Origin: Phycisphaeraceae bacterium
GTDB lineage: Bacteria; Planctomycetota; Phycisphaerae; Phycisphaerales; UBA1924
Reading direction: 5' to 3'
NCBI GenBank assembly: GCA_020639215.1
Contig: JACKHA010000004.1
Span: 62,001-126,000, forward strand
DNA length: 64,000 nucleotides
The first letter of the stretch is position 1; each line of letters starts with the position of its first letter. The notes below the pieces were generated by a model. The model was not told the DNA's origin and made no database searches. It saw only the letters and a program-made list of their open reading frames with translations. Of the stretch, positions 51,522 to 61,352 are shown in pieces. A program made the translations under genes and the position numbers.

Positions 51522-52874
51522 CTACTCCTCGGCCCGCGCCGGCGTCTGCGCCGTCGAGCCCACCAACCCCGCGTTGGTCGGGAAGCGCTGGAGTGCGGCC
51601 AGGAGTTGCTCGACCTGCTGAGGCGGGGGCATCTGCAGCATGCGGCGGCGGAGGGCCGTCATGGTCTTGAGTTCCTGCTCGTTGAGCAGCAGGTCCTCCT
51701 TGCGGGTGCCGCTGGCGGCGAGGTTGATGGCGGGGAAGAGGCGGCGCTCGGCGATCTTGCGGTCGAGGATGAGTTCCATGTTGCCGGTGCCCTTGAACTC
51801 CTCGAAGATGACCTGGTCGCCGGCCGAGCCGGTGTCGACCAGGCACGAGGCGATGATGGTGAGGCTGCCGGCGTCCTCGGTGTTGCGTGCGGCGCCGAAG
51901 ATGGCGCGGGGGATCTCCATGGCCTTGGCGTCGATGCCGCCGGTGAGGGTGCGCCCGCTGCTGGCGTGGCGGCCCGAGCGGTTGAAGGCGCGCCCGAGGC
52001 GGGTGAGCGAGTCGAGGATGACCACGACGTGCTTGCCCGCCTCGACCATGCGCTTGGCGCGTTCGAGGGCCATGAGGCTGACCGCGACGTGACGCTCGGT
52101 GTCGTGGTCGTTGGAGGAGGCGATGATCTGGACGCGGGTGGGGTCCCAGGGCTGGTCGGTCCCCGAGGCCGCGGCTTTCATGGCGGACTCGATGAGTTCG
52201 TCCTCGGCGGCGGGGACGTGGTGCTCGGCGGCGCCGTTGTTCGACGGCTCGGCCGCCGGGGCCGGGTCGGCGGCCGCGGCTTCGAGCGTGCGCGGCTTCT
52301 TGGATTGCCCGAAGGAGCGGCGGAACTCGGTGACTTCTTCCGGGCGCTCGTCGATGAGCAGCAGGACGACCTGGGTGTCGGGGTGGTTTCGCAGGACCGC
52401 GGTGGCGATGTCCTTGAGCAGCGTGGTCTTGCCGGCTTTGGGCGGGCTGACGATCAGGCCGCGCTGCCCGCGCCCGATGGGGCAGAACAGGTCGATGAGG
52501 CGGCAGGAGACGGGGCAGCCGGGGTACTCGAGTGTGAGTCGCGGCTGGGGGTCGATGACGGTGAGGTCCTCGAAGCGCTTGGAGCGTGCGTAGGCGTCGG
52601 GCTCGCGTCCTTCGATGGCGAGGATCTGCTCGACGACGGGGCGTGTGCGGACGGGGCCGCGGTGGCGACGGCTGCGGCGCGGGGCGCGGTCGACGACCTC
52701 GACGGTGACCTCGAGGCCGGGTCGGAGGTTGAAGCGCTGGCCGAGTTCGGCGGGCAGCAGCGGGTCGTCGGGTCTGTGGACCATGACGTTGCTGACGACC
52801 TGGCGGACGCGGGCCTCGGCCCGGTCTGGCCATTCGATAATGCCTGTGAGGGTTCGTCCTGAGAGCGTTGGCAT
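51522..52874 (-). CDS. rho: Transcription termination factor Rho with a linker insertion
   Basis: A 450-residue Rho from ATG 52874 (AGGGA upstream). Walker A IVSPPKAGKTTLLKD (residues 142-156), VVLLLIDERPEEVTEFRRS, then the ATPase core (AVSLMALERAKRMVEAGKHV; ...GGIDAKAMEIPRAIFGAARN). Between EFRRS and VQIIASSNDHD (about residues 188-245) sits an Ala/Pro/Glu-rich insertion absent from E. coli Rho. The N-terminus is ~35 residues short, consistent with a reduced Rho_N region. It terminates untranslated transcripts. A 564-bp leader lies upstream. Confidence 0.92.
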   Translation of the reverse strand: MPTLSGRTLTGIIEWPDRAEARVRQVVSNVMVHRPDDPLLPAELGQRFNLRPGLEVTVEVVDRAPRRSRRHRGPVRTRPVVEQILAIEGREPDAYARSKRFEDLTVIDPQPRLTLEYPGCPVSCRLIDLFCPIGRGQRGLIVSPPKAGKTTLLKDIATAVLRNHPDTQVVLLLIDERPEEVTEFRRSFGQSKKPRTLEAAAADPAPAAEPSNNGAAEHHVPAAEDELIESAMKAAASGTDQPWDPTRVQIIASSNDHDTERHVAVSLMALERAKRMVEAGKHVVVILDSLTRLGRAFNRSGRHASSGRTLTGGIDAKAMEIPRAIFGAARNTEDAGSLTIIASCLVDTGSAGDQVIFEEFKGTGNMELILDRKIAERRLFPAINLAASGTRKEDLLLNEQELKTMTALRRRMLQMPPPQQVEQLLAALQRFPTNAGLVGSTAQTPARAEE

Positions 52875-53438
52875 CGACCATCCCTGGGGGATCGCGCGGG
52901 GCGTGATCCCGAGACTGCCGGTCCGGTGCCCCGAGTGGGAACCTGGCGCGGCGTTTGGACTTGTTCGCGGGTGACCGCGAGTGGCGGCCGCGGGCGGGAC
53001 CGGTCCGTGTTTGGCCCGCTTTGAGGCGGGTGCGGATCGGGGCGCGAGGCGCGGCGGCGTTTCAATCAGCACGCCGATCTGGCCCCTTTGTGCGGGGCGG
53101 ATCAGCCGAACATCGATCGTGGCTCGGCGTGAACGCGGAGCGGGGACTCGGGCGTCGCGATCCAGCCTTCGGGGGCCCTGGTTCGTGGGCCGAGCGGGCC
53201 TTGAACCACGGCAGCGGCGCGGCCCTCTGGGGCGGCGGGCTGGGCGTCGCGGATTGTCGGTGCCTCGGGGATCCCAGGGGGCCCAACGCGGGGCCACGAT
53301 GAGTCGGTTCCTGGGTCCGACCAAGGCAGTATACGCGAAACGCGGTCCGGCGGTGCCGGAAGAATCGGCGAAATCCGGGCAAGGCAGCGGCAGGGGTCCG
53401 GGCTGAGGCGTGGCGTTTCCGGACCGCGAGGGTGCGGC
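52875..53438. other. 564-bp rho leader region
   Basis: No convincing protein is seen on either strand; the one long plus-strand frame (about 52981-53406) is Arg/Gly-rich and lacks a ribosome binding site. On the minus strand TATACT (complement 53329-53334) resembles a -10 but no good -35 precedes it. A long 5' leader would fit rho autoregulation by its own product, which is known in other bacteria. Confidence 0.45.
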
Positions 53439-53729
53439 TCAGGCGGCCCAGGGGCGGTCGTCGTCGCCGTCTTCGCGCTGCTTGCGTGCGAAGTGGTCGA
53501 AGGGCAAGGGGGCGAGCAGGTCGGCCAGCTCGTCGAGATTCTTCTGGACGTCGGTCATGGCCTGCTCGACCTGTCGGATGGAGTCGGCCTTGGCGCGGGT
53601 CGGGCGGATCTCGCGGACGCGTTCGCCGGCGTCGTCGCCGTGGCGAGAGACGCGTCGGACGCGGTCGGTCGGGAACGGGATGGTGTCGCGGTTGCGGTCC
53701 CGATCGTCGACCAGTCGCAGCCTTGGCAT
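53439..53729 (-). CDS. Small conserved-looking protein upstream of rho
   Basis: A 96-residue charged protein from ATG 53729 (GAGGGGAG upstream). It starts MPRLRLVDDRDRNRDTIPFP, then a helical centre (DSIRQVEQAMTDVQKNLDEL) and FDHFARKQREDGDD. No family recognised. The good ribosome binding site and unbiased codon use support a real gene. Confidence 0.6.
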   Translation of the reverse strand: MPRLRLVDDRDRNRDTIPFPTDRVRRVSRHGDDAGERVREIRPTRAKADSIRQVEQAMTDVQKNLDELADLLAPLPFDHFARKQREDGDDDRPWAA

Positions 53730-53944
53730 ATGGCTCCCCTCGCAGGACAGCGGGCGAGGGATTCCATCGGTTGTCTGGGGCGTCGCGCTCAGCACGATGT
53801 TCGGTGCCGCAAAGCCCCGCCGGTTTCCGGGGCCGCGGGACGCGCACAGGTGTCGCAGGGTCGCGCGGGCGCAACATCTGCGGACGTTGGGGGATGATTG
53901 GAATCGGACCCGAGCGGCGTGGTCGGGGGCCGTACGCTTGGGCC

Positions 53945-54550
53945 ATGCCGGAGCACCGACTCTCGACGGACACCGACGACGGGCTGCTGCTGATCATCAG
54001 CGGGCCGAGCGGGGTGGGCAAGACGACGATCACGCGGGGGGTGGAGCGTTCGATTCCCGGCGCGGTGTTCTCGGTCTCGGCGACGACGCGGGCGCGGACG
54101 CCCGCGGACGTGGAGGGGGTGGACTACCACTTCGTGACGCCGGAGGAGTTCGAGCGGATGGTGGGGGAGGGCGCGTTCCTTGAGCACGCGGGGGTGTTCG
54201 GGAAGCGGTACGGCACGCCGCGGGCGTGGGTTGAGGAGCAGTTGGCGCGCGGGCGGCTCGTGATCCTGGAGATCGACGTGCAGGGCGCGATGCAGGTGAA
54301 GGCGAAGCTGCCCGAGGCGTTCGCGGTGTTCATCCTGCCGCCGAGCGAGGAGGCGCTGCTGGAGCGGCTGCGTTCGCGGAAGCGCGAGGGGGAGGAGGCG
54401 ATCCAGAAGCGGTTCGCCGAGGCGCGGCGTGAGATCGAGCAGGCGCGGTCGAGCGGGGTGTACGACGCGTATGTGGTGAACCGCGATGTTCACGAGGCGA
54501 TTGCGGAGGCGGTGGGGCTGATCGAGCGGCGGCGGGGGACGAAGCGGTAG
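53945..54550 (+). CDS. gmk: Guanylate kinase
   Basis: A 201-residue GMP kinase. P-loop ISGPSGVGKTTITRGVE (residues ~18-34), SVSATTRARTPADVEGVDYH (GMP-binding) and LVILEIDVQGAMQVKAKLPE. The lid is LRSRKREGEEAIQKRFAEAR. Converts GMP to GDP. Length and motifs are typical. ATG 53945 has no strong Shine-Dalgarno. Confidence 0.93.
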   Translation: MPEHRLSTDTDDGLLLIISGPSGVGKTTITRGVERSIPGAVFSVSATTRARTPADVEGVDYHFVTPEEFERMVGEGAFLEHAGVFGKRYGTPRAWVEEQLARGRLVILEIDVQGAMQVKAKLPEAFAVFILPPSEEALLERLRSRKREGEEAIQKRFAEARREIEQARSSGVYDAYVVNRDVHEAIAEAVGLIERRRGTKR

Positions 54551-54556
54551 CGGCGT

Positions 54557-54583
54557 CCGGGGCGGGGACGCCCCGGCTCGCGC
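54557..54583. repeat. CCGGGGCGGGGACGCCCCGG palindrome, second copy
   Basis: CCGGGGC-GGGGAC-GCCCCGG followed by CTCGCGC, just after the gmk stop and identical over ~27 bp to 23802-23828. It could attenuate readthrough, but no T-run follows. Confidence 0.7.
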
Positions 54584-54693
54584 GCGGGGACAGACAAGGG
54601 CGGAGACGAAAAGAGCAGAGGAGGAGGACCCCGTTGGCCCTCCCCCTCCACGCACTGAGTTGTCGCTGGGTTCGCCGCGCGTGGGTGGCGGAT

Positions 54694-55704
54694 TCAGCAG
54701 CCCTGGGCGTAGATGGTCAGGTAGTAGAAGAAGTCCTCGTTGTTGAGCACGCCGTCGGGTGTGCCGTAGCCCGGGGTCCCGGCGATGGCGGAGGTCGTCA
54801 TGTCGGCGACGACGGCGTTGCCGGCGGTGAACTGGGCGAGGTAGTAAAAGAAGTCCTCGTTGCCGACGACGCCGTTGGGCACGCCGTAGCCGGCGGCGCC
54901 GGGGACCGAGCCGGTGGTGAGGTCGGGCTGGCAGGACGGCGTGGACTGCAGGGTGATGGCCCTGGCGTCGATGGGGACCTGGAGCTCGCTCAGGACGGCG
55001 CCGGTGGCGGGGTCGAGGGTGAGGATGCGCTGGTCGCTGGTGGTGATGAGCAGGTTGCCTTCGTCGGCGGCGAGGTTGGTGGGCTCCGCGGTCACGAAGA
55101 AGGCACCCAGGAGGAAGCCGTTGATGAACTCGAAGTGTGCGACGATGCCGTTGTTGTCGACGCCCCAGAGCTCGTTGCCGACGAAGGCGAGGCCCTGGAT
55201 CTGCCCGATGCACCCGCAGGCGGCGTAGGAGAACGCGCCGGTGGCGCCGGCGGAGCGGAAGACGCCGCCGAGCCCTCCAATGAACAGGTCGTCGCCGTGG
55301 GTGACCATGGCGTTGACGCCGATGGGGGCGGTGAACTGGGTGAGCAGGGCGCCGGAGACGGGATCGACGCGCTGGATGCGTCCGTCGGTGTCGGCCACGA
55401 GGAGCGTGGCGTTGTGCATGGCCAGGGCGCTGGCGTCGAGCGGAGTGTTGAACGCGCCGAGGACCTGGCCGGTCTGGGCGTCGAGGCGGTAGACGGAGCC
55501 GGTGTTGGTGCCCAGGTACAGGACGCCGTCGTCGACGAGCATGGAGTCGATGGGCCCGCCGCAGGTGCCGAAGAACCCGGGGGTTCCGGCGGGGAGGTCG
55601 ACCTTGTTGACCACGCCGAAGTGCCCGCCGACGAGGACGGTGCCGGCGTTGGCGGCGGACGCGAGGGCGAGGGCGAGGGCGGCGGTGAGGGCGCGGGTCT
55701 GCAT
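54694..55704 (-). CDS. Secreted propeller-like protein with dockerin-like (GC-type) tag
   Basis: A 336-residue protein from ATG 55704 (GGGAGA upstream). The signal peptide ends SAANAGT. The body has short WD/YVTN-like beta-blade repeats ([40 protein letters not shown]; ...[20 protein letters not shown]), suggesting a seven-bladed propeller. The C-terminus duplicates [20 protein letters not shown] with NEDFFYYL and ends GC. First of five tagged genes on this strand. Confidence 0.78.
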   Translation of the reverse strand: MQTRALTAALALALASAANAGTVLVGGHFGVVNKVDLPAGTPGFFGTCGGPIDSMLVDDGVLYLGTNTGSVYRLDAQTGQVLGAFNTPLDASALAMHNATLLVADTDGRIQRVDPVSGALLTQFTAPIGVNAMVTHGDDLFIGGLGGVFRSAGATGAFSYAACGCIGQIQGLAFVGNELWGVDNNGIVAHFEFINGFLLGAFFVTAEPTNLAADEGNLLITTSDQRILTLDPATGAVLSELQVPIDARAITLQSTPSCQPDLTTGSVPGAAGYGVPNGVVGNEDFFYYLAQFTAGNAVVADMTTSAIAGTPGYGTPDGVLNNEDFFYYLTIYAQGC

Positions 55705-55786
55705 GGAACGGTCTCCCTGGCTGGGTCGGGTGTGAGTGCGTGCCGGTACTGATGTCGCGCCGGCGGCGGCGGCTTGCGGGCGCACG

Positions 55787-55816
55787 AAAAAAGGGGAGGG
55801 CCCGAAGGCCCTCCCC
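55787..55816 (-). terminator. Rho-independent terminator (minus) after the lectin-like tagged gene
   Basis: GGGGAGGGCC (55793-55802), CGAA loop and GGCCCTCCCC (55807-55816) with six A before the stem, i.e. six T after it on the minus strand. Confidence 0.82.
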
Positions 55817-55848
55817 CGATCTCGCGGCAGGGATTGGGAGCGCGCGGA

Positions 55849-56736
55849 TCAGCAGCCGGCGGCGAAGATGGCCAGGTAGTAGAAGAAGTCGTCGTTGTTG
55901 AGGATGCCGTTGGGGACGCCGTAGCCCGGCGTGCCCGGGACGGCGGTCGTGGTCAGATCGGCGGCGGGATCGTTGTTGGAGAAGATGGTGAGGTAGTAGA
56001 AGAAATCGTCGTTGTTGAGCACGCCGTTTGGCACGCCATAGCCCGGCGTCCCGGGCACGGCGGTCGTGGTCAGATCGGGGTCGCAGCCGCCGCCGACCTG
56101 GACGAGGGAGAAGTCGTCGTAGTAGTGGATGGTGGAGGAGTTGCCCCAGAGGTCGATCGCGTCGAAGTTGAGCAGGCTGGTGGCGGTCCGCTTCCACGGG
56201 CCGCTGACGACGATCTGGTTGTTGTAGTACGCGTCGAGCGTGTCGTTGTCGAGATCGAACTCGACGCGGAGCTCGACCCACTGGCCGTAGACGATGGGAA
56301 CAGGCGTGTTGTTCGGGCGGATGGCGAGGTCCACGTCGCGGATGACGCCGGTGACGGCGGCCCACTCGAGCTGCAGCGTCCAGTTGCGTGTAGCAGCGAC
56401 GCCGTGGTCATAGGAGTTCATGAGGATGTAGTAGCCGATGCCCGCCCAGTCGGTCGGTAGGTAGAGGTGGGTGGTGAGAACCCACTGGCCCGAGTCGACG
56501 TCGTCGAACAGACGGACCGCGTCCTGGGTGCCCTCGATAGAGATGGAGTTGGGCGCGCTGCGGGACTGAGCGTTGGAGATCACGCCGCAGGCGGCGGCGA
56601 CGTTGTCCCAGCCCTCCCAGCCGCCAGGACCGTTGATGACGCCGACCGGATAGGAGTCGAAGTTGTCCGACCACTGCGCGCAGGCGATGGCGGGCGCCAT
56701 CGCGGCGAGCGCGAACGCGGAACGAAGGCCCTTCAT
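55849..56736 (-). CDS. Secreted lectin-like protein with dockerin-like (GC-type) tag
   Basis: A 295-residue protein. Signal peptide [20 protein letters not shown]. The central ~190 residues resemble a concanavalin/LamG-like jelly roll ([20 protein letters not shown]; ...[20 protein letters not shown]; ...[20 protein letters not shown]), probably binding sugar. The end duplicates [20 protein letters not shown] with NNDDFFYYL and Gly-Cys. A terminator follows. Confidence 0.78.
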   Translation of the reverse strand: MKGLRSAFALAAMAPAIACAQWSDNFDSYPVGVINGPGGWEGWDNVAAACGVISNAQSRSAPNSISIEGTQDAVRLFDDVDSGQWVLTTHLYLPTDWAGIGYYILMNSYDHGVAATRNWTLQLEWAAVTGVIRDVDLAIRPNNTPVPIVYGQWVELRVEFDLDNDTLDAYYNNQIVVSGPWKRTATSLLNFDAIDLWGNSSTIHYYDDFSLVQVGGGCDPDLTTTAVPGTPGYGVPNGVLNNDDFFYYLTIFSNNDPAADLTTTAVPGTPGYGVPNGILNNDDFFYYLAIFAAGC

Positions 56737-56937
56737 GTCGAATCCCCCAAGGGCCGCGGGCGCACCGCCACCGAATCGTGGTTTGCGGAACCAGGCCCAC
56801 GAGGCAACGGCTCCGCCGTGACCCGCAGCAACCCCGCGTCCATACTACTTGAACGCAGGATCATGTCAAGGGAGCTCTCTGAACTGGAGGAAGGACCCGC
56901 GGCGGTGCGTGCGCGCCCACACGGGAGCGCGCTCGCG

Positions 56938-56970
56938 ATTGAACAGGGGCGGGCCGTGGTGGCCCGCCCC
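56938..56970 (-). terminator. Terminator-like hairpin (minus) after the third tagged gene of the run
   Basis: GGGGCGGGCC (56946-56955) with GGCCCGCCCC (56961-56970), followed on the minus strand by TGTTC; the T-tract is weak. Confidence 0.6.
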
Positions 56971-57024
56971 TTCACTCGATACGCGATGTGTTGTGCGGCG
57001 CGACGCCGGCGCGTCGGTCTCGGA

Positions 57025-58254
57025 TCAGCAGCCGGCGGCGAAGATGGCCAGGTAGTAGAAGAAGTCGTCGTTGTTGAGGATGCCGTTGGGCACGCCGTAG
57101 CCGGGCTGTCCGGGGATGGCGCCGGTGGTCAGGTCGGCCACCGCCAGATTCCCGGCGGCGAACTGGGCGAGGTAATAGAAGAAGTCGTCGTTGTTGAGGA
57201 TGCCGTTGGGCACGCCGTAGCCCGGCTGGCCGGGGATGGCGCCGGTGGTGAGGTCGGGCTCGCACACCGGAGTGGCGGTGAACGGTGTGTTCTGGCCGAA
57301 GGTGTGCGTGACGACGAGGGTGGTCGATGCGCCGGACGCAAGGGCGAAGCCGAAGTCCATGCCGATGAACCCGTCCTGCGGGGACAAAGATCCGACCGGG
57401 GCCGCGCCGCTGACGCCGTTGGTTCCGGCGCCGACGCCGGCGACGAAGTTGCGCCAGTTGCTCGGGATGCCGTTGTTGTCGAAGATCTCGGTGTCGGAGC
57501 CGTAGTCGAAGGGGACCGGGCCGCCGCCCGGGTTGACGCCGCGCTTGCCGGCGTAGTAGTCGTTGCCCTGCTGGCTGCTGAAGGTGATGGCGGTCGCGCC
57601 GTCGCCGACTTCCTGCTGGAAGACGAACGTGCCGAGGCCCGCGCCGTGCATGCTCGTGCCGACCTCGTCGTCGGCGAAGAAGTTGGCCCCGCCGGTCCAC
57701 GGCAGATCGGCGTCGACGTTGCGGACCATCGTGAACTCGACCGCGGCGGCGCCCTGGTTGGTGATCACGTAGGTCTGTGTGAGCACCGAGACGCCGGCGG
57801 CGACGTTCTCGACGTGCTGCGTGAGTTGGAAGCGGAGGTTGACGTTGGGGCTGAACGCGTCGAACGTGCTCATGGCGGTGTCGTCGACCCCGTCGAGGTT
57901 CGTGTCGCTTAAGGCGTTCGGAGCGACGATGATGCGGGCAAAGTCGCTGACGCCCGCGGTCGAAGCGTTCTGCCAGTCGGGGATGTCCGTGAGCAGGGTG
58001 CGCTCCGCGCCGGCAAACAGGTAAAAGCCGCTGGAGAAGACGGCTTCGAGAGGTCCAAACGCGCCGGCGGGGTTGAACATGTCGCCCCCGCCGCCGAAGG
58101 TGGTGCTCGACCAGGCGCCGTAGGCGTCCGGCACGATGCGGAGATAGCCGTCATTGGCAGAGTTCGGCCCCGTCGCGATCTGGGCCGTTGCGGTGCCGGA
58201 GAGAGCGGCGAGCGCGCCGGCGGCGAGGCGGAGACAGATGCTGGACTGACTCAT
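57025..58254 (-). CDS. Secreted protein with dockerin-like (GC-type) tag
   Basis: A 409-residue protein from ATG 58254 (GGGAGGAG upstream). Signal peptide [20 protein letters not shown] ends AQ. The ~310-residue body ([20 protein letters not shown]; ...[32 protein letters not shown]) has beta-rich character but no recognised family. The tag's last 80 residues duplicate [20 protein letters not shown] with NNDDFFYYL and Gly-Cys. Its tag DNA is nearly identical to that at 37025-38122. Confidence 0.78.
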   Translation of the reverse strand: MSQSSICLRLAAGALAALSGTATAQIATGPNSANDGYLRIVPDAYGAWSSTTFGGGGDMFNPAGAFGPLEAVFSSGFYLFAGAERTLLTDIPDWQNASTAGVSDFARIIVAPNALSDTNLDGVDDTAMSTFDAFSPNVNLRFQLTQHVENVAAGVSVLTQTYVITNQGAAAVEFTMVRNVDADLPWTGGANFFADDEVGTSMHGAGLGTFVFQQEVGDGATAITFSSQQGNDYYAGKRGVNPGGGPVPFDYGSDTEIFDNNGIPSNWRNFVAGVGAGTNGVSGAAPVGSLSPQDGFIGMDFGFALASGASTTLVVTHTFGQNTPFTATPVCEPDLTTGAIPGQPGYGVPNGILNNDDFFYYLAQFAAGNLAVADLTTGAIPGQPGYGVPNGILNNDDFFYYLAIFAAGC

Positions 58255-58461
58255 GGCGATCTCCTCCCGGGACTGTGTCCCGGCGATGTGAATGCGCAGC
58301 GACAACAAGCCCGCCTTCGGGCGGGCCGATCGCGTGCCCCAGGGAGGAGTCGAGTGTGCTTCTCGGTCCCCCCAACCCACGCGCACAGTTACTCGAAAAC
58401 CGCGTCCGAGTCAAGAGGTAAGGTGTGACAATGCCGCCGATGGGCCGCCCTGCGATCGCGC

Positions 58462-58493
58462 AAAGAAGGAGCGGGCCGTGGCGGCCCGCCCCT
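58462..58493 (-). terminator. Terminator-like hairpin (minus) after the subtilisin-like gene
   Basis: GCGGGCC (58471-58477) with GGCCCGC (58483-58489), extended by imperfect GGA/CCCC pairs; the minus-strand run TCCTTCTTTG follows. Confidence 0.6.
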
Positions 58494-58551
58494 TGGCGAT
58501 GCGTTCGTTGGGATGTGTGTGGCGTTCCGACGCTGCCGCGTCGGGCTTCGA

Positions 58552-61176
58552 TCAGCAGCCGGCGGAGAAGATCGCCAGGTAGTAGAAGAAGTCGTTGTTG
58601 TCGATGATGCCGTTGGGCACGCCGTAGCCCGGCTGTCCGGCGATGGCGCCGGTTGTGAGGTCGGCGACGGCGGCGTTGCCCGCGGCGAACTGGGCGAGGT
58701 AGTAGAAGAAGTCGTCGTTGTTCAAGACGCCGTTGGGCACGCCGTAGCCAGGCTGCCCGGCAACGGCGCCGGTGGTCAGGTCGGGCTGGCAGGTCCCGCC
58801 GCCGACCATGATCGTCTGGTTGATGACGCCTTCGAAGGACTCGCCGTAGGAGTTGCTGGCGATGGCGACGCTGACGACGAACGGCCCTGCGACGGCAGGG
58901 GCCTGCAGCGTCCACGACGCCGGTGCGGAGGCCCCGTCGGCGATGGTGCCAAGGGCCATCGGGTTGGCGCCCGAGACCAGGCCCGCGCCCGAGACGGTGG
59001 CTATGACGTTGTGGGCGTTGAGGTCGCCGGTGTTCTGGATGGTCGCGTTGACCACGAACGTCTGGCCCGGCGCGACGCTGACGGGCGCCCCGATCGAGCC
59101 GGCGAACACGGGGCCTGTGGCGGCCACGAAGTTCTCCTGCGTGGCCAGCGCGAACTCCTCGGTCGGCACGTCGGGGTCGAAGGTGCCGAAGGCCTCGACC
59201 TTGAGCACGACGATGGCGTCCTGGTCGACGTCGAGCTGCTCGACGTTGTCGATGGGGCTGGCCGACGAGGCGATCATCGCGTTGCTGGCCTCGTTCCAGG
59301 CGGTGAGGTCCAGGTCGGAGAGCGACTCGATCTGGGTGGGGAAGGTCGCGCCGTTGTACGCGACGTGGCGTCGCCAGACGAGGGTGGCCTTCTCGTTCTC
59401 GAACATCTGGCCGACATAGAGGCGGAAGTCGGCGTTCTCGGGGGCGGGGGGGACCGAGTCGACGAAGTAGTCCAGGCCATGGGTGTAGGCGCGCCCGAGG
59501 TTCAGGTAGCCCCAGCCGTAGCGCCGGCTCCAGAACGAGCCGTCGACCCAGAAGTCGTCGGTCGTGGTGGAGGTGTTGTTCTCGTTGATGGCGTCGGCGG
59601 TGTTGATGAGGATGGCCTTGCCAGCGGTGACGTTGTTCACGCCCAAGTCGTAGAGCAGGACGATGCTGGCGCCGGTGTGGGGCGAGGCCGAGGACGTGCC
59701 CCCGATGTTGCTGAACCCGCCGCTGGTGTTGGTGGACATCGAGTTGTTGCCCGGGGCTGCGATGTCGGGCTTCTTGCGTCCGGCGACGGTGCCGCCGGTG
59801 GAGGACGACGAGGTGATGCGGTGTGTGGTGCGGTTCTGGCTGTTGAAGTCGTCCATGTTGGCGCTGGCCATGAGGTTGTAGGCCGGCGCGGGGTGCGTGA
59901 TGGTGATGCCGGTCGCGGACCACCCGCCGTTGCCGGTGGATTTGGAGACCATGTAGGCGAAGGTGTCGATGACGCCGTCGAAGAACTGGTCGGTGGTGGA
60001 GTAGTCGCTCGAGTTGGCGGTGCCGTTGCCGAAGGAGTAGTTGACGTTCTCGGGCTCGCCGGTGGAGGCGATGTAGTCCATGCCGGGCATGGAGGTGGTG
60101 ATGGAGCCGGCGATGGCGGCGACGATGGTGTCGCAGCCGAACGCCATGCCGGTGAAGGTGGAGTCGGTGGAGGCCATGATGCCGGCCATGCCCGTGCCGT
60201 GCCCGTTGGTGTCGCCCCCGCCGAAGTTGGAGAGGAAGGGGTGGGAGACCAGGGCCGGGTGCGTGTTGAACACGCCGGTGTCGAGCACGCCAACGTCGAA
60301 CACGCCGCCGGTGATGTTGTTGGCCCAGAAGCCGGTAACCAGGCCGAGCGAGTGCTTGTGGTTGTCGAGTTCGGGCGCGCCGGGATGGTCGATGTCGATC
60401 GTGGCCACCAGCGGGTGCTGCGCGATGGCGGCGATCTGCGCGGCCGGGAGGCGTGCGCCCACGACGCTGACCGCGGCGGCGCGGCTGGTGACCTGCCCGC
60501 CCATCATTGTGATGAACGCCGCGAGCGCGTCATGGTCGGGCTGGACGCTGGCGGCGATGCGGCGGTGGGTCTCCTGGCGGAGTGACCGCTCGAGGTCGTC
60601 GAGCTGGGCGGCCAGGGCGCGGCGCTGGGCGATTGCGCCCTCGTCGAGCACGCCCGGCACCATCGGGGCGTCGGCGTTGGTGGGCATCGAGGGGCGGGCC
60701 ATGACGCTGCCCGAGATGGCGCGCATCTGGCGGCCGAGCTCGTCGATGCGGGCCACGACCGGGGCGAGGTCCTGGCGCACCTGGCGGGCGATGACGCTCG
60801 CCGGCTGCGGGCGGAGCAGGATCGCCACGTCGATGGAGTCGGTCGCCCGGGCCTGGGCCAGCGCGCCCGCGAGGGCGGGCTGGATGATCTGCGGCGGCTG
60901 GGCGGCGATGAGGGCCCGGAACTCCGCGTCGGTCAGCCACTGCTGGCCGACCCCGAAGCGCGTGACTTCCTGCCCGTTCTCATACGACTTCTGGACAGCG
61001 TACAGCCCGCCGTTGTGCTCGACGTACTGGCCCCAGCCCGGCGCGGCCGGGGAGAGGTCCAGCATCTGGGCCGAGGCGACGCCCGGCAGGGCCAGCAGCC
61101 CGGCGGCGGCGTGGAGCAGAGCGGTTCGGGCGGGACGGTTGAGGGAACAGGTGGCGGTGCGATGGCTCGGGCGCAT
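58552..61176 (-). CDS. Subtilisin-like (S8) serine peptidase with dockerin-like (GC-type) tag
   Basis: An 874-residue exported protease. Signal peptide (residues ~1-37) and an N-terminal prodomain (to ~250). The S8 core has Asp299 (FDVGVLDTGVFNTHP), His326 (GDTNGHGTGMAGIMA) and Ser495 (GGTSSASPHTGASI). A beta-rich P/CARDB-like domain (residues ~690-780) follows, and the tag [20 protein letters not shown] plus [20 protein letters not shown] ends the protein. The catalytic triad is intact. The start MRPSHRTATC has AGGGAGA upstream. Confidence 0.85.
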   Translation of the reverse strand: MRPSHRTATCSLNRPARTALLHAAAGLLALPGVASAQMLDLSPAAPGWGQYVEHNGGLYAVQKSYENGQEVTRFGVGQQWLTDAEFRALIAAQPPQIIQPALAGALAQARATDSIDVAILLRPQPASVIARQVRQDLAPVVARIDELGRQMRAISGSVMARPSMPTNADAPMVPGVLDEGAIAQRRALAAQLDDLERSLRQETHRRIAASVQPDHDALAAFITMMGGQVTSRAAAVSVVGARLPAAQIAAIAQHPLVATIDIDHPGAPELDNHKHSLGLVTGFWANNITGGVFDVGVLDTGVFNTHPALVSHPFLSNFGGGDTNGHGTGMAGIMASTDSTFTGMAFGCDTIVAAIAGSITTSMPGMDYIASTGEPENVNYSFGNGTANSSDYSTTDQFFDGVIDTFAYMVSKSTGNGGWSATGITITHPAPAYNLMASANMDDFNSQNRTTHRITSSSSTGGTVAGRKKPDIAAPGNNSMSTNTSGGFSNIGGTSSASPHTGASIVLLYDLGVNNVTAGKAILINTADAINENNTSTTTDDFWVDGSFWSRRYGWGYLNLGRAYTHGLDYFVDSVPPAPENADFRLYVGQMFENEKATLVWRRHVAYNGATFPTQIESLSDLDLTAWNEASNAMIASSASPIDNVEQLDVDQDAIVVLKVEAFGTFDPDVPTEEFALATQENFVAATGPVFAGSIGAPVSVAPGQTFVVNATIQNTGDLNAHNVIATVSGAGLVSGANPMALGTIADGASAPASWTLQAPAVAGPFVVSVAIASNSYGESFEGVINQTIMVGGGTCQPDLTTGAVAGQPGYGVPNGVLNNDDFFYYLAQFAAGNAAVADLTTGAIAGQPGYGVPNGIIDNNDFFYYLAIFSAGC

Positions 61177-61247
61177 GCGGATCTCCCTGGGGATGCGGTG
61201 CGTGGGTTGGTCGCAAGACGGGGGCTGGGCCCCGGCTGATCGGACGC

Positions 61248-61277
61248 AAAAAGACCGGGGGCGCGGCCCCCCGGTCT
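61248..61277 (-). terminator. Rho-independent terminator (minus) after the repetitive tagged gene
   Basis: AGACCGGGGG (61252-61261) with CCCCCGGTCT (61268-61277) and, on the minus strand, a TTTTT run (complement of 61248-61252). One of the best terminators here. Confidence 0.85.
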
Positions 61278-61352
61278 GGGATTCAGTCTACCAGATGTCC
61301 GCAGCCAGCCGGAAGCGGTTTTTCGCGAAGACACGCGGGCCGCGCATACGGC

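Noticed and set aside
52981..53406. Plus-strand 141-codon frame in the rho leader
   Set aside because: Arg/Gly-rich, no ribosome binding site, no family resemblance.
54555..54580. Terminator for gmk
   Set aside because: The hairpin is strong but lacks a T-run and is a copy of a dispersed palindrome, so I list it as a repeat.
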